Made by a program: the position numbers and the translations under genes. A stretch of 64,000 nt of DNA from Rhodococcoides kyotonense (lineage in GTDB: Bacteria > Actinomycetota > Actinomycetes > Mycobacteriales > Mycobacteriaceae). Under the pieces are notes generated by a model that did no database searches, had not been told where the DNA came from, and saw nothing but the letters and a program-made list of their open reading frames with translations. Within the stretch, counting starts at the first letter, position 1; the number at the start of each line of letters is the position of its first letter. The stretch spans positions 45,626 to 109,625 of the forward strand of contig NZ_LVHI01000008.1 of NCBI RefSeq assembly GCF_001645385.1, written 5' to 3'. Shown piece by piece: positions 44,803-53,600 of this stretch.

Positions 44803-45821
44803 CCGAGCTTCCCGGAATGGACGTTCCGGCCCTGACGAAGTTCCTGATCGACAACGGAATTCAGCTCGTCGGTGACCTGCAGGTCGAGTTGATCAGCGGT
44901 GGCCGATCGAACCTGACGTTCAAGGCGTTCGACGAGAAATCCGCGTGGGTCGTTCGTCGACCGCCGACGAGTGGTCTGACACCGTCGGCGCACGACATGG
45001 CCCGTGAGTGGTCCGTCATGAGTGGCCTGCAGACGACCGATGTGCCGGTTCCTGTCACCGTCGCGTTCGACCCCGAAGGCACGGCACTCGGTGCGCCGAC
45101 GACCGTCGTCGAATTCGACCCGGGCCGCGTGATCCGAACGCGGGAGGACCTCGAAAGCCTGTCCGACGACGAGATCGCATCCAACACATCCGAACTCGTC
45201 CGTGTCCTCGCCTCGTTGCATCGCGTCGACTACGCGTCGGTCGGTCTCGGGAGCTTCGGCAAGCCCGACGGTTTCGTGGCCCGACAGGTCAAGACCTGGG
45301 CGCGCCAGTGGGAGCAGGTCAAGACCAGGGACCTTCCCGACGTCGAGAAGCTGCGGGACAAACTGCAGGCTGCAGTCCCGGAAAGTCGAGCCGCGTCGAT
45401 CGTGCACGGTGATTACCGGGTCGACAACGTCATCCTCGAGGCCGGCGATCCGGGTTCGGTTGCGGCCGTTGTCGACTGGGAGCTGTCGACGCTGGGTGAT
45501 CCGCTCACCGACGTCGCGCTGATGTGTGTGTATCGACAGCCGTTCTTCGACGCGTTGCTCGGCTCGGGCGCGGCGTGGACGAGCGACAGGTACCCGTCGG
45601 CAGATGCACTCGCCGAGATGTACAGCCGCGAAGCCGACGCCGCGTTGTCCGACTGGAACTTCTACATCGCGCTCGCCAACTTCAAGCTCGGTGTCATCGG
45701 TGAGGGCATCTCGCACCGCGCGCGGGCGGGGTCGGATGCAGGATCGGGTGCCGAGCGTGCAGCCGAGGCGACGCACGAGTTCATGGCCGCGGGCCTACGA
45801 GCGATGGAGGGTAAGCAATGA
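44799..45821 (+). CDS. Aminoglycoside-phosphotransferase-fold kinase (ACAD10/11 or LvaA-like)
   Basis: 340 aa; the start overlaps the acyl-CoA dehydrogenase stop as ATGA. Features of this branch: ELISGGRSNLTFKAFDE (nucleotide loop), VVRRPPTSGLTPSAHDMAREW, the catalytic loop SIVHGDYRVDNVILE (HGDxxxxN) and AVVDWELSTLGDPLTDVALM (the Asp in VDWE binds metal). RRPPxxGLxxxAHDMxRE is characteristic of acyl-CoA-dehydrogenase-linked kinases, not antibiotic-resistance enzymes. Expected reaction: ATP-dependent phosphorylation of the hydroxyl of a 4-hydroxyacyl-CoA. It should work directly before the upstream ACAD. Confidence in fold is high, in substrate moderate. Confidence 0.92.
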   Translation: MTELPGMDVPALTKFLIDNGIQLVGDLQVELISGGRSNLTFKAFDEKSAWVVRRPPTSGLTPSAHDMAREWSVMSGLQTTDVPVPVTVAFDPEGTALGAPTTVVEFDPGRVIRTREDLESLSDDEIASNTSELVRVLASLHRVDYASVGLGSFGKPDGFVARQVKTWARQWEQVKTRDLPDVEKLRDKLQAAVPESRAASIVHGDYRVDNVILEAGDPGSVAAVVDWELSTLGDPLTDVALMCVYRQPFFDALLGSGAAWTSDRYPSADALAEMYSREADAALSDWNFYIALANFKLGVIGEGISHRARAGSDAGSGAERAAEATHEFMAAGLRAMEGKQ

Positions 45822-46549
45822 AAACCGCACTGGTGACGGGTGGTTCGCGCGGAATCGGTCTCGGAATCGCGACGCGTCTCGCCGAACTCGGGTACGGACT
45901 GACCATCTCTGCGCGCAACGAGGGCACTCTGGAAGCATCGGCGAAAAGCCTCGTTGCTGCGGGCGCACCCGATGTCGCCACCGTCGCAGTCGATCTCGCC
46001 GATCGCGATGCGGCCGACACGATCGTGGACGCGCACAAGTCGCGCTTCGGGTCGATGAACGCCCTCGTGTTGAACGCGGGCGTCGGAACGGCAGGTTCGA
46101 TCGCCGACTACCCGATGCGCCGATTCGACAAGACACTCGACGTCAACTTCCGCGCCCCCTTCCAGATCCTGCAGACGTCGATGCCGCTTCTACGGCAAGT
46201 CGCGCAGGAGGACCGGGAGCGAGGCGCGAAAGTCGTTGCGCTGGCGTCGCTTGCGGGCGTCTACTCCGAAGCCGGGCTCGCGGTCTACGGTGCGACGAAG
46301 GCGGCCATGCTGTCGCTCGTCGACACCCTCAACGCCGAGGAGAGTGGCAACGGCATCACTGGAACTGCCATCGCACCCGGATACGTCGACACCGACATGA
46401 GCGACTGGACCAAGGACAAGATCCCGGCCGAGTCCATGATTCGCGTCGGCGACATCGTGGAACTGGCCACCAGTGTGCTGAACCTGTCCTCGCGCGCAGT
46501 GGTACCGCGCATCGTCGTCACGAGGGCAGGGGCTGGGTTGGGGGCCTAG
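45818..46549 (+). CDS. Short-chain dehydrogenase/reductase
   Basis: 243 aa; start overlaps the kinase stop as ATGA. The cofactor loop is TGGSRGIGLGIATRLAELG. NAG is present in VLNAGVG, the catalytic Ser in ALASLAGVYSE, and Tyr-x-x-x-Lys in YGATKAAML. The C-terminus is IAPGYVDTDMSDWTKDKIP. All catalytic residues are in place. With the two upstream genes it could perform the keto/hydroxy conversion in a 4-oxo/4-hydroxyacyl-CoA route, as LvaD does in Pseudomonas. It could equally be a 3-hydroxyacyl-CoA dehydrogenase. Confidence 0.93.
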   Translation: MKTALVTGGSRGIGLGIATRLAELGYGLTISARNEGTLEASAKSLVAAGAPDVATVAVDLADRDAADTIVDAHKSRFGSMNALVLNAGVGTAGSIADYPMRRFDKTLDVNFRAPFQILQTSMPLLRQVAQEDRERGAKVVALASLAGVYSEAGLAVYGATKAAMLSLVDTLNAEESGNGITGTAIAPGYVDTDMSDWTKDKIPAESMIRVGDIVELATSVLNLSSRAVVPRIVVTRAGAGLGA

Positions 46550-46551
46550 GA

Positions 46552-46616
46552 CTTCCGGCATCGATGGCCCGTGGCAGCTGTCCATCGGCTGCCGAGGACC
46601 ACCGATGCTGCCGGAG
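46552..46616. terminator. Compound hairpin between convergent SDR and LLM genes
   Basis: An outer imperfect stem (CTTCCGGCATCGATGG against the reverse of CCACCGATGCTGCCGGAG) encloses an inner GGCAGC/GCTGCC stem. It fills most of the 73-base gap between two convergent genes. Probably a bidirectional terminator. Confidence 0.6.
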
Positions 46617-46622
46617 AATCCT

Positions 46623-47495
46623 CTACCACTCCGCAATCGCAGGCACGACGCGCTTGCCGAGGATCTCGAGCGGCGTGATGGTCGAAACCTGCGGCACCCA
46701 CCCGTGCACATGGGTGATGCCGAGCTTCGCGAGTCCCTCCAGCTGGCCGAGCAGCTCGTCGACCTTCTCGCCGTCGGCACCCGGGTCGAGGGGGAACATG
46801 ACGGTCTTCTCGATGGCGTCGTAGTCGGTGCCGACGGCGTCGCAGTGCCCCTTCAGGACCTCGAGCTTGTGCGCGACCTCGGGACCGCCGAACAGGTTGC
46901 ACGCCTGGGCGTACTGCGCGACGAGCCGAAGTGTCTTCTTCTCGCCGCCGCCACCGATCAGGATCGGTGGGTGCGGACGACGCAGCGGCCGCGGCACGTT
47001 CATCGTGCGGCCGAGTGTGTAGTGCTTGCCTTCGAACGGGCCGTCGTCGTCGCTCCACATCTGCAGGCAGATCCGCAGCGTCTCCTCGAGTCGCTCGAAC
47101 CGTTCGGCCGTCGGCGGGAAGTGGAGGCCGAGGCCGACGCTCTCGTCCTCGTTCCACGCCGCGCCTATGCCCAGGTAGGCCCGACCCTTCGACAGGACGT
47201 CGAGAGTCGTGACGGCTTTGGCGAGCAGGCCGGGCTCGCGGTAGACGGTTGCGGTGACCCAGGCCAGCAGATCGACCTTCGTGGTGACGGCCGCGAGGTA
47301 TCCGAGGGTGGTGTACGCCTCCAGCATGTCGGTATCGATCGGTCCCACGGGCTCGATCTGCCAGAGATGGTCCATGACGCTGATCTTTGCGAACCCCACG
47401 TCCTCGGCGGTGGTGGCGATGCGGGACAGGTCGTCGGCAAGTGCGGGCGGGCCACCCGGAAAGGTGAAATCGGCGATGTGCAGTCCAAGTTCCAT
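46623..47495 (-). CDS. LLM-class F420-dependent oxidoreductase
   Basis: 290 aa, usual for this group. The start MELGLHIADFTFPGGPPALADDLSRIATTAEDVGFAKISVMDHL is a luciferase-like barrel opening with the DH segment. TTLDVLSKGRAYLGIGAAWNEDE is the conserved middle, and RPHPPILIGGGGEKKTLRLVAQYAQACN follows. This form is common in F420-using oxidoreductases of mycobacteria and Rhodococcus. Expected reaction: hydride transfer between F420H2 and an unknown substrate. FMN as cofactor cannot be excluded. Confidence 0.9.
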   Translation of the reverse strand: MELGLHIADFTFPGGPPALADDLSRIATTAEDVGFAKISVMDHLWQIEPVGPIDTDMLEAYTTLGYLAAVTTKVDLLAWVTATVYREPGLLAKAVTTLDVLSKGRAYLGIGAAWNEDESVGLGLHFPPTAERFERLEETLRICLQMWSDDDGPFEGKHYTLGRTMNVPRPLRRPHPPILIGGGGEKKTLRLVAQYAQACNLFGGPEVAHKLEVLKGHCDAVGTDYDAIEKTVMFPLDPGADGEKVDELLGQLEGLAKLGITHVHGWVPQVSTITPLEILGKRVVPAIAEW

Positions 47496-47735
47496 ACCTT
47501 CACGGTAAGGGCGCTGCGCCCGCGTATTCAGGGATCGGCAGTACTACCTTGAATCGTCGACGACGTGCATCCTCGGGGCGCGAGAAACCGTCGAAGAAGC
47601 CCGTTCCCGACGCCGTATCCCACGAACGAGTCGGTTTCTCGGCGCGAGTCGCAGCGTGACTGCGCCCGCGTGCACATCCTGTGTAACACTCCCGTCAGCG
47701 CGGTCGACGGAACCGCCCTTCCTGGTGGGGGATTC

Positions 47736-48677
47736 ATGCTCTGGTGGCGACGCGTCGTGGCCGTGTGCGGTGCCGTACTCGTGGTGACCGCCATGTCGGT
47801 GGGTGTCTCCGGGGCCCAGCAGGAGAGCAGGGTGTCGACGCTGTCGGTGTATTCGCCCAGCATGGGCCGGGACATCGCCGTCCAAGTATTGACGCCTGCC
47901 GTCGACCGAGGCCCTCGGCCCACGTTGTACATGCTGAGCGGTGTGGGTGAGGAGGATCCGTCGAACAGTATGTGGCTTCGAAAAGGCGGTGCCGCGGAGT
48001 TCTTCCGCGACAAGAATGTCACCGTCGTCCTACCGCTCGCGGGCCCAGGCAGTTTCTACGCCGACTGGCAGCGTGACGACCCGACACTCGGACGAAACAG
48101 GTGGGAGACGTTCCTGACGCAGGAGTTGCCTCCCGTGATAGACGCCCGGTTCGACGGCAACGGACGCAACGCAATCGCCGGTCTGTCGATGGGCGCGCAG
48201 TCGGCGATGATGCTGGCGTCGCAAAACCCCCAGCTCTACTCCGCTGTCGCTGCCTACAGCGGGTGTTTCGAGTCCGCCGACATCGTCGGTCAGGGGCACA
48301 TGCGGGCGATCGTGTCCGCGTTCGGAGGCAATGCCGACAACATGTTCGGTGGGCCACTCGACCCGGCTTGGGCTCAGCACGACGTGCTCGCTCGGGCCGA
48401 GAATCTGCGCGGCACAGCGATCTACGTGTCCGTCGGGTCGGGAGCGCCCGGTGTCCACGAGCGTTTCGAGACGGCCGCCGACTGGGACATCGTGCTCGTC
48501 GGGGGCGCTATCGAGGTGGGCGCGAATCACTGCACGCGCAACCTGCAGAGCCGGCTCGGGCAGCTTTCGATCCCGGCGACCTTCGACTTCGAGGACACCG
48601 GCACACACTCGTGGGCGTACTGGGTCGATCAGCTGCCGAAGAGTTGGCCGACGCTGTCCGCCGGACTGGGGTTGTGA
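47736..48677 (+). CDS. Secreted mycolyltransferase/antigen 85-like esterase
   Basis: 313 aa from ATG 47736, with GGGGG six bases upstream. Signal peptide: MLWWRRVVAVCGAVLVVTAM to about SGA. VYSPSMGRDIAVQVLTP and LYMLSGVG match the antigen 85 start. The segment GPGSFYADWQRDDP is the substrate loop, the nucleophile is Ser151 in IAGLSMGAQSAM and the His is about 291 in TGTHSWAYW. It transfers mycoloyl groups to trehalose or arabinogalactan in the cell envelope, and indicates a mycolate-bearing host. The spacer before it (47496-47735) shows no other gene. Confidence 0.93.
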   Translation: MLWWRRVVAVCGAVLVVTAMSVGVSGAQQESRVSTLSVYSPSMGRDIAVQVLTPAVDRGPRPTLYMLSGVGEEDPSNSMWLRKGGAAEFFRDKNVTVVLPLAGPGSFYADWQRDDPTLGRNRWETFLTQELPPVIDARFDGNGRNAIAGLSMGAQSAMMLASQNPQLYSAVAAYSGCFESADIVGQGHMRAIVSAFGGNADNMFGGPLDPAWAQHDVLARAENLRGTAIYVSVGSGAPGVHERFETAADWDIVLVGGAIEVGANHCTRNLQSRLGQLSIPATFDFEDTGTHSWAYWVDQLPKSWPTLSAGLGL

Positions 48678-48896
48678 CGAGCCCGTAGTCGTAACGACTG
48701 CGTGCAGCGATGCGCGACCTCCATTGCGTCCACGTCGCGATGGAGAGGCCCTCCGGAAATGAATCATCGAGCGCAGAATCGACACTGATCGACGCCCTGA
48801 ACCGTGCACGCTGCTCAGTCGAGGATGCATCTATTGCGCGCCGTGTTCGAAACTGATTGTGTTCCAGGTAACAGTGCAACCTGTACGGAGGCCGAC

Positions 48897-50000
48897 ATGG
48901 ATACTGCATTCTCTCGAAGCGACAACGACGAACTCATACAGGTCATCACCCCTGACGGTCAGCGCGCCGAGCCGACGGAGTACAGCGAACTGGTCGCCGA
49001 CGTCACGGTCGACAAGCTGCAGGATCTCTACGAAGACCTGGTCGTCGTGCGGCGCATCGACGCCGAGGCAACCGCGCTCCAGCGCCAGGGCGAGCTGGGC
49101 CTGTGGGCACCGCTCCTCGGACAGGAGGCAGCGCAGGTGGGCTCCGCTCGTGCGCTGCATCGTGACGACTTCGTGTTCGCCAGTTACCGCGAGCACGGCG
49201 TCGCCTACTGCCGGGGCGTCGACCCGACGGAGATGCTGCGATTCTGGCGTGGATCGACGCAATCCGGCTGGAACCCGTACGAGTACAACATGACAACGCC
49301 TGCGATCATCGTCGGAGCGCAAGCGCTGCACGCAACGGGATACGGCCTCGGAATGAAGTTCGACGGGGCCGAGGGCGCTGCCATCACCTACTTCGGCGAC
49401 GGCGCGACGAGCCAGGGTGACATTTCCGAAGGCCTTGGATTCGCAGCGAGTTTCGCGGCTCCGGTCGTGTTCTTCTGCCAGAACAACCAGTGGGCGATCT
49501 CCGAGCCGGTGACGGTGCAGACGCACGGGTCGATCGCCGAAAGAGGCCGCGGCTTCGGCATTCCCGCGCTCCGCGTCGACGGCAACGACGTGCTCGCGGT
49601 ACTCGCGGCGACGAGAACGGCGTTGTCACGGGCGCGGGAGGGGAGCGGTCCGACGTTGATCGAGGCCGTGACGTACCGGATGGGCCCGCACACGACGTCC
49701 GACGACCCTTCGCGTTATCGTCCCGCAGCCTTGGACGAGGAGTGGAAGCAGAAGGACCCGATCGATCGAATCGAGAGGCTGCTGGGGCGTGAGGGTGCCA
49801 TGAACGACGCCTTCCGTGCTCGGGTGAAGGAGCGCGCCGACGCCACCGCCGCCGAACTACGACGCGGATGCCTCGGGACCGTCGAGCCGGGCCCGATGGC
49901 GTTGTTCGACAACGTCTATGCCGGCCCCCACCCGCTGATCGACGAGGAGCGCGAACGATACGCCGCGTACCTCGCCGGATTCGAAGGAGTTCAGTCATGA
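48897..50000 (+). CDS. bkdA: Branched-chain 2-oxoacid dehydrogenase E1 component, alpha subunit
   Basis: 367 aa from ATG 48897, with CGGAGG six bases upstream. Thiamine-diphosphate motif GDGATSQGDISEGLGFAASFAAPVVFFCQNNQ (GDG at 167-169, NN about 30 residues later). The segment YRMGPHTTSDDPSRYR carries the phosphorylation-loop His. E1 alpha decarboxylates branched-chain 2-oxoacids (from Val, Leu, Ile) and passes the acyl group to the E2 lipoyl arm. First of four coupled genes. Branched-chain rather than pyruvate preference is inferred from the family form. A 219-base spacer precedes it with no clear operator. Confidence 0.93.
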   Translation: MDTAFSRSDNDELIQVITPDGQRAEPTEYSELVADVTVDKLQDLYEDLVVVRRIDAEATALQRQGELGLWAPLLGQEAAQVGSARALHRDDFVFASYREHGVAYCRGVDPTEMLRFWRGSTQSGWNPYEYNMTTPAIIVGAQALHATGYGLGMKFDGAEGAAITYFGDGATSQGDISEGLGFAASFAAPVVFFCQNNQWAISEPVTVQTHGSIAERGRGFGIPALRVDGNDVLAVLAATRTALSRAREGSGPTLIEAVTYRMGPHTTSDDPSRYRPAALDEEWKQKDPIDRIERLLGREGAMNDAFRARVKERADATAAELRRGCLGTVEPGPMALFDNVYAGPHPLIDEERERYAAYLAGFEGVQS

Positions 50001-51001
50001 CCGCAACGCTCGCTCCTCCCACGGCGCTGCCGCTCGGTAAAGCGCTCAACGCGGCCTTGCGCCGTGCCCTCGAGGACGACCCCAAGGTCGTCCTACTCGG
50101 AGAGGACATCGGTAAGCTCGGCGGTGTCTTCAGGATCACCGACGGGCTGCAGAAGGACTTCGGCCCCAACCGCGTCATCGACACACCACTCGCCGAGTCC
50201 GGAATCATGGGCACTGCAGTCGGTCTCGCGTTCCGTGGCTACCGACCGGTCGTCGAGATCCAGTTCGACGGTTTCATCTATCCGGCGTTCGACCAGATCG
50301 TGTCCCAGGTGGCCAAGCTGCATTACCGGACGGGTGGCAACGTGAAGATGCCTCTGACCATCCGGGTGCCCTACGGCGGCGGAATCGGTGCCGTCGAGCA
50401 TCATTCGGAGTCACCCGAGGGATACTTCGCGCAGACCGCGGGCTTGCGCGTCGTCAGCTGCAGCAATGCCGCCGACGCCAATGTCATGCTGCGGCAGGCC
50501 ATCGCGTCGGACGACCCGGTGCTGTTCTTCGAGCCGAAGCGCCGCTACTGGCAGAAGGGCGAGGTCGACGTCACCGCATCCCTCGACGGGGCATACCCGC
50601 TGCACAAGGCTCGTGTGGTCCGTGAGGGTCGCGATGCCACGATCGTCGCCTACGGGCCTCTGGTCGCGACGGCCGTGCAAGCCGCGGAAGTTGCAGCAGG
50701 GGAGGGGCGTTCGCTCGAAGTGATCGACCTTCGGTCACTGTCACCCCTGGACATGGACACGGTTGCGGCATCGGTACGCAAGACCGGGCGACTCGTCGTC
50801 ACGCACGAAGCGGCGACCTTCATGGGCATCGGCGCCGAAATCGCTGCGCGAGTACAGGAACAGTGCTTCTACAGCCTCGAAGCACCGGTTCAGCGAGTCG
50901 GCGGTTTCGCGGTCCCGTACCCGGCGGCGAAGCTGGAGGAGTTCTTCCTCCCCGATGTGGACCGAATTCTCGACGCAGTGGACAGGAGCTTCCCGGTATG
51001 A
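49997..51001 (+). CDS. bkdB: Branched-chain 2-oxoacid dehydrogenase E1 component, beta subunit
   Basis: 334 aa; start overlaps the alpha stop as ATGA. Family features: VVLLGEDIGKLGGVFRITDGL, RVIDTPLAESGIMGTAVGLAFRGYRPVVEIQF and the loop RVPYGGGIGAVEHHSESPEGYFAQTAGLRVV. The C-terminal transketolase domain has LRSLSPLDMDTVAASVRKTGRLVVTHEA. Forms the alpha2-beta2 E1 with the preceding product and helps bind thiamine diphosphate. Its stop overlaps the E2 start as ATGA. Confidence 0.95.
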   Translation: MTATLAPPTALPLGKALNAALRRALEDDPKVVLLGEDIGKLGGVFRITDGLQKDFGPNRVIDTPLAESGIMGTAVGLAFRGYRPVVEIQFDGFIYPAFDQIVSQVAKLHYRTGGNVKMPLTIRVPYGGGIGAVEHHSESPEGYFAQTAGLRVVSCSNAADANVMLRQAIASDDPVLFFEPKRRYWQKGEVDVTASLDGAYPLHKARVVREGRDATIVAYGPLVATAVQAAEVAAGEGRSLEVIDLRSLSPLDMDTVAASVRKTGRLVVTHEAATFMGIGAEIAARVQEQCFYSLEAPVQRVGGFAVPYPAAKLEEFFLPDVDRILDAVDRSFPV

Positions 51002-52197
51002 CGAAGAGCTTTCTGCTCCCGGATCTCGGCGAGGGACTCACCGAGGCCGAACTGATCACGTGGCTCGTCCAGGTCGGCGATACGGTCGAGCTCAACCAGG
51101 TGATCGCCGAGGTCGAGACGGCCAAGGCGTCCGTGGAACTTCCGTCGCCCTTCGCAGGCACGGTCCTCGCACTGCATGCCGAGGAAGGTTCGACCGTCGA
51201 GGTCGGAAGCACGATCATCGACATCGACACAGGCGAGGACGCAGTGACCGAGGAGCGAACACCGGTTCTCGTCGGCTACGGCGTCGCAGGCGAAGGAAAA
51301 AGCCGTCGTGGCGGTAGGAAAGCGGCAGCAGCACCCGCGCCGGGAGACAGGCCGCTGGCGTCGCCACCTGCTCGCTTCGTGGCACGGCAGGAAGGCGTCG
51401 ACCTCGCGGATGTGCCTGCGACGGGTACACACGGTGAGGTGACGCGCGACGACATCGCGGCGTATCTGACGCGTCCGAAACCTGTCGAGGCGACGACGGA
51501 CGAGACCCGCACCCCGATCAAGGGGGTGCGCAAGCACACGGCGGCAGCGATGGTGTCGAGCGCGTTCACTGCTCCGCACGTCACCGAGTTCGTCACCGTC
51601 GACGTGACTCCGACGGTCGAGTTGGTCGAGAAGTTGCGCGCCAACAAGCACTATCAGGACGTTCGCCTGACACCCTTGGCGCTGGTCGCCAAGGCGTTGC
51701 TGGTGGCGCTGCGCTCCAACCCGAGTCTGAACTCCGAGTGGGACGAGGCGAACCAGGAGATCGTCACGAAGAAGTACGTCAACCTCGGTATCGCGGCCGC
51801 GACTCCCCGAGGGCTCATGGTGCCGAACATCAAGGGCGCGCACGCGCTCGGGCTGAAGGATCTCGCTGTGGCACTGAACGGCCTGACGACCACGGCCAAG
51901 GAGGGCAAGACCGGACCCGAAGATCTCGCCGACGGCACCATCACCATCACCAATGTCGGTGTCTTCGGGGTCGATTCGGGAACGCCGATCCTCAACCCAG
52001 GCGAGGCAGCGATCCTCTGTTTCGGCGCAATCCGTCGTCAGCCCTGGGAATTCGAGGGTGACATCGCGTTGCGATCCGTGACGACCTTGAGTCTGTCGTT
52101 CGACCACCGACTCGTCGACGGTGAGCAGGGATCACGGTTCCTGGCCGACATTGCAGCGATTCTCGCCGATCCGATGAACCTGGTGGCTCTGGCATGA
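50998..52197 (+). CDS. bkdC: Branched-chain 2-oxoacid dehydrogenase E2 (dihydrolipoamide acyltransferase)
   Basis: 399 aa. One lipoyl domain (about 1-78) with the lipoylated Lys43 in VETAKASVELP. A flexible Ala/Pro-rich linker leads to the peripheral-subunit-binding domain (about 118-155, PPARFVARQEGVDLADVPATG). The catalytic domain ends in SLSFDHRLVDGEQGSRFL, with the active-site His and Asp. The N-domain FLLPDLGEGLTEAELITWLVQVGD is standard. E2 forms the core of the complex and transfers the acyl group to CoA. Coupled on both sides by ATGA overlaps. Confidence 0.95.
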   Translation: MTKSFLLPDLGEGLTEAELITWLVQVGDTVELNQVIAEVETAKASVELPSPFAGTVLALHAEEGSTVEVGSTIIDIDTGEDAVTEERTPVLVGYGVAGEGKSRRGGRKAAAAPAPGDRPLASPPARFVARQEGVDLADVPATGTHGEVTRDDIAAYLTRPKPVEATTDETRTPIKGVRKHTAAAMVSSAFTAPHVTEFVTVDVTPTVELVEKLRANKHYQDVRLTPLALVAKALLVALRSNPSLNSEWDEANQEIVTKKYVNLGIAAATPRGLMVPNIKGAHALGLKDLAVALNGLTTTAKEGKTGPEDLADGTITITNVGVFGVDSGTPILNPGEAAILCFGAIRRQPWEFEGDIALRSVTTLSLSFDHRLVDGEQGSRFLADIAAILADPMNLVALA

Positions 52198-53534
52198 GCG
52201 ACGTCGTCATCCTCGGTGGCGGTTCGGGTGGGTACGCGTGCGCGTTTCGTGCGGCACAACTCGGCCTGTCCGTCACGCTGATCGAGAAGGACAAGGTCGG
52301 CGGGACGTGCCTGCATCGCGGGTGCATTCCGACGAAGGCGCTCCTGCACGCGGCGGAAGTGGCGGACACGGCACGCGAGAGTGCTGCTGTGGGCGTCAGG
52401 AGTTCCTTCGAGGGCATCGACATGGCCGGCGTGCACGCCTACAAGGACGGCGTCGTCGCGAAGCTGTACAAGGGTTTGCAGGGTCTTGTCTCGGCGCACC
52501 AGGTCGAGATGATCAGCGGGACAGGACGATACGTCGGAGACCGCACCGTCGAGGTGGATGGGCGGCGGATCACCGGCAAGTCCGTCGTGTTGGCAACCGG
52601 GTCGCATTCGAAGGTGTTGCCGGGCATCGACCTCGGCCCCCGAGTGCTCACCAGTGATCAGGCGCTGACGCTCGACCGTGTGCCGACCCGGGCGATCGTC
52701 CTCGGCGGTGGTGTGATCGGCGTCGAATTCGCCAGTGTATGGGCGTCGTTCGGCGCAGACGTGACTATCGTCGAAGCGCTACCGAGGTTGATTGCCGGAG
52801 AGGACGAGTGGTCGTCCAAGCAGCTGACCCGCGGTCTGCGTAAGCGCGGCATCACGGCCAGTACGTCGTCGCCGTTCTCCGGCGTGAAGGAGACGGACGA
52901 CGGGGTGACCGTCACCTTGGAGTCGGGTGAAACCCTCGATGCCGATGTGTTGCTCGTGGCCGTCGGGCGCGGGCCCAACACAGGCGATCTCGGGGATGTG
53001 GCGTTGTCGGCGGGGTTCGTCGACGTCGATTCGACGCTCGCCACGTCCGCGGAGGGCGTCTATGCCGTGGGAGACATCGTGCGCGGTCCGCAGTTGGCGC
53101 ACCGGGGTTTTCAACACGGGATCTTCGTCGCCGAGCAGATTGCCGGGCTGAATCCGAAAGCAGTGCCGGACTCCGGGATTCCCCGCGTCACGTACTCGAA
53201 TCCGGAAGTCGCGTCCGTCGGGCTGACCGAGGCCCAGGCCGTCGAGCAATTCGGGACCGTCGACACTGCGGTCTACGACCTTGCGGGCAACGGGAAGAGT
53301 CAGATCCTCGGGGCCTCGGGCGGCGTCAAGCTCGTGCGTGCCGGGGGCGCGGTGGTCGGGATCCACATGGTCGGGGCGCGGGTCGGTGAGCTGATCGGCG
53401 AGGCGCAGCTCGTCGTGAACTGGGGTGCGTACCCGGAGGAGGTCGCGCACCTGATCCACGCGCACCCGACGCAGTCCGAGGCGTTCGGGGAAGCGCACCT
53501 CGCGCTCGCTGGAAAGCCGTTGCATTCCCACTAG
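52194..53534 (+). CDS. lpdA: Dihydrolipoyl dehydrogenase (E3) of the Bkd complex
   Basis: 446 aa; start overlaps the E2 stop. FAD motif ILGGGSGGYACAFRAAQLG; redox-active disulfide Cys39/Cys44 in GGTCLHRGCIPTK; NAD-binding GGGVIGVEFASVWASFG; second FAD segment YAVGDIVRGPQLAHRGFQHG; and the C-terminal active-site His-x-x-x-x-Glu in IHAHPTQSEAF. It reoxidises E2 dihydrolipoamide with NAD. A dedicated E3 within the operon means the complex is self-contained. A 50-base palindrome follows the stop. Confidence 0.96.
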   Translation: MSDVVILGGGSGGYACAFRAAQLGLSVTLIEKDKVGGTCLHRGCIPTKALLHAAEVADTARESAAVGVRSSFEGIDMAGVHAYKDGVVAKLYKGLQGLVSAHQVEMISGTGRYVGDRTVEVDGRRITGKSVVLATGSHSKVLPGIDLGPRVLTSDQALTLDRVPTRAIVLGGGVIGVEFASVWASFGADVTIVEALPRLIAGEDEWSSKQLTRGLRKRGITASTSSPFSGVKETDDGVTVTLESGETLDADVLLVAVGRGPNTGDLGDVALSAGFVDVDSTLATSAEGVYAVGDIVRGPQLAHRGFQHGIFVAEQIAGLNPKAVPDSGIPRVTYSNPEVASVGLTEAQAVEQFGTVDTAVYDLAGNGKSQILGASGGVKLVRAGGAVVGIHMVGARVGELIGEAQLVVNWGAYPEEVAHLIHAHPTQSEAFGEAHLALAGKPLHSH

Positions 53535-53540
53535 GCGCCA

Positions 53541-53590
53541 CGCACGTGCGTGGAAATGTATAGCCCGCTATACATTCCCACGCACGTGCG
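53541..53590. repeat. Large palindromic element 2 between convergent lpdA and a GlcD-type gene
   Basis: Two 24-base arms (53541-53564 and 53567-53590) pair with one mismatch around a two-base centre. Each arm contains GCACGTGC. It fills the gap of 66 bases between two convergent stops, so it could act as a bidirectional terminator. Its right half resembles the element at about 60655-60690. Confidence 0.75.
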
Positions 53591-53600
53591 GCGAAGCCGC

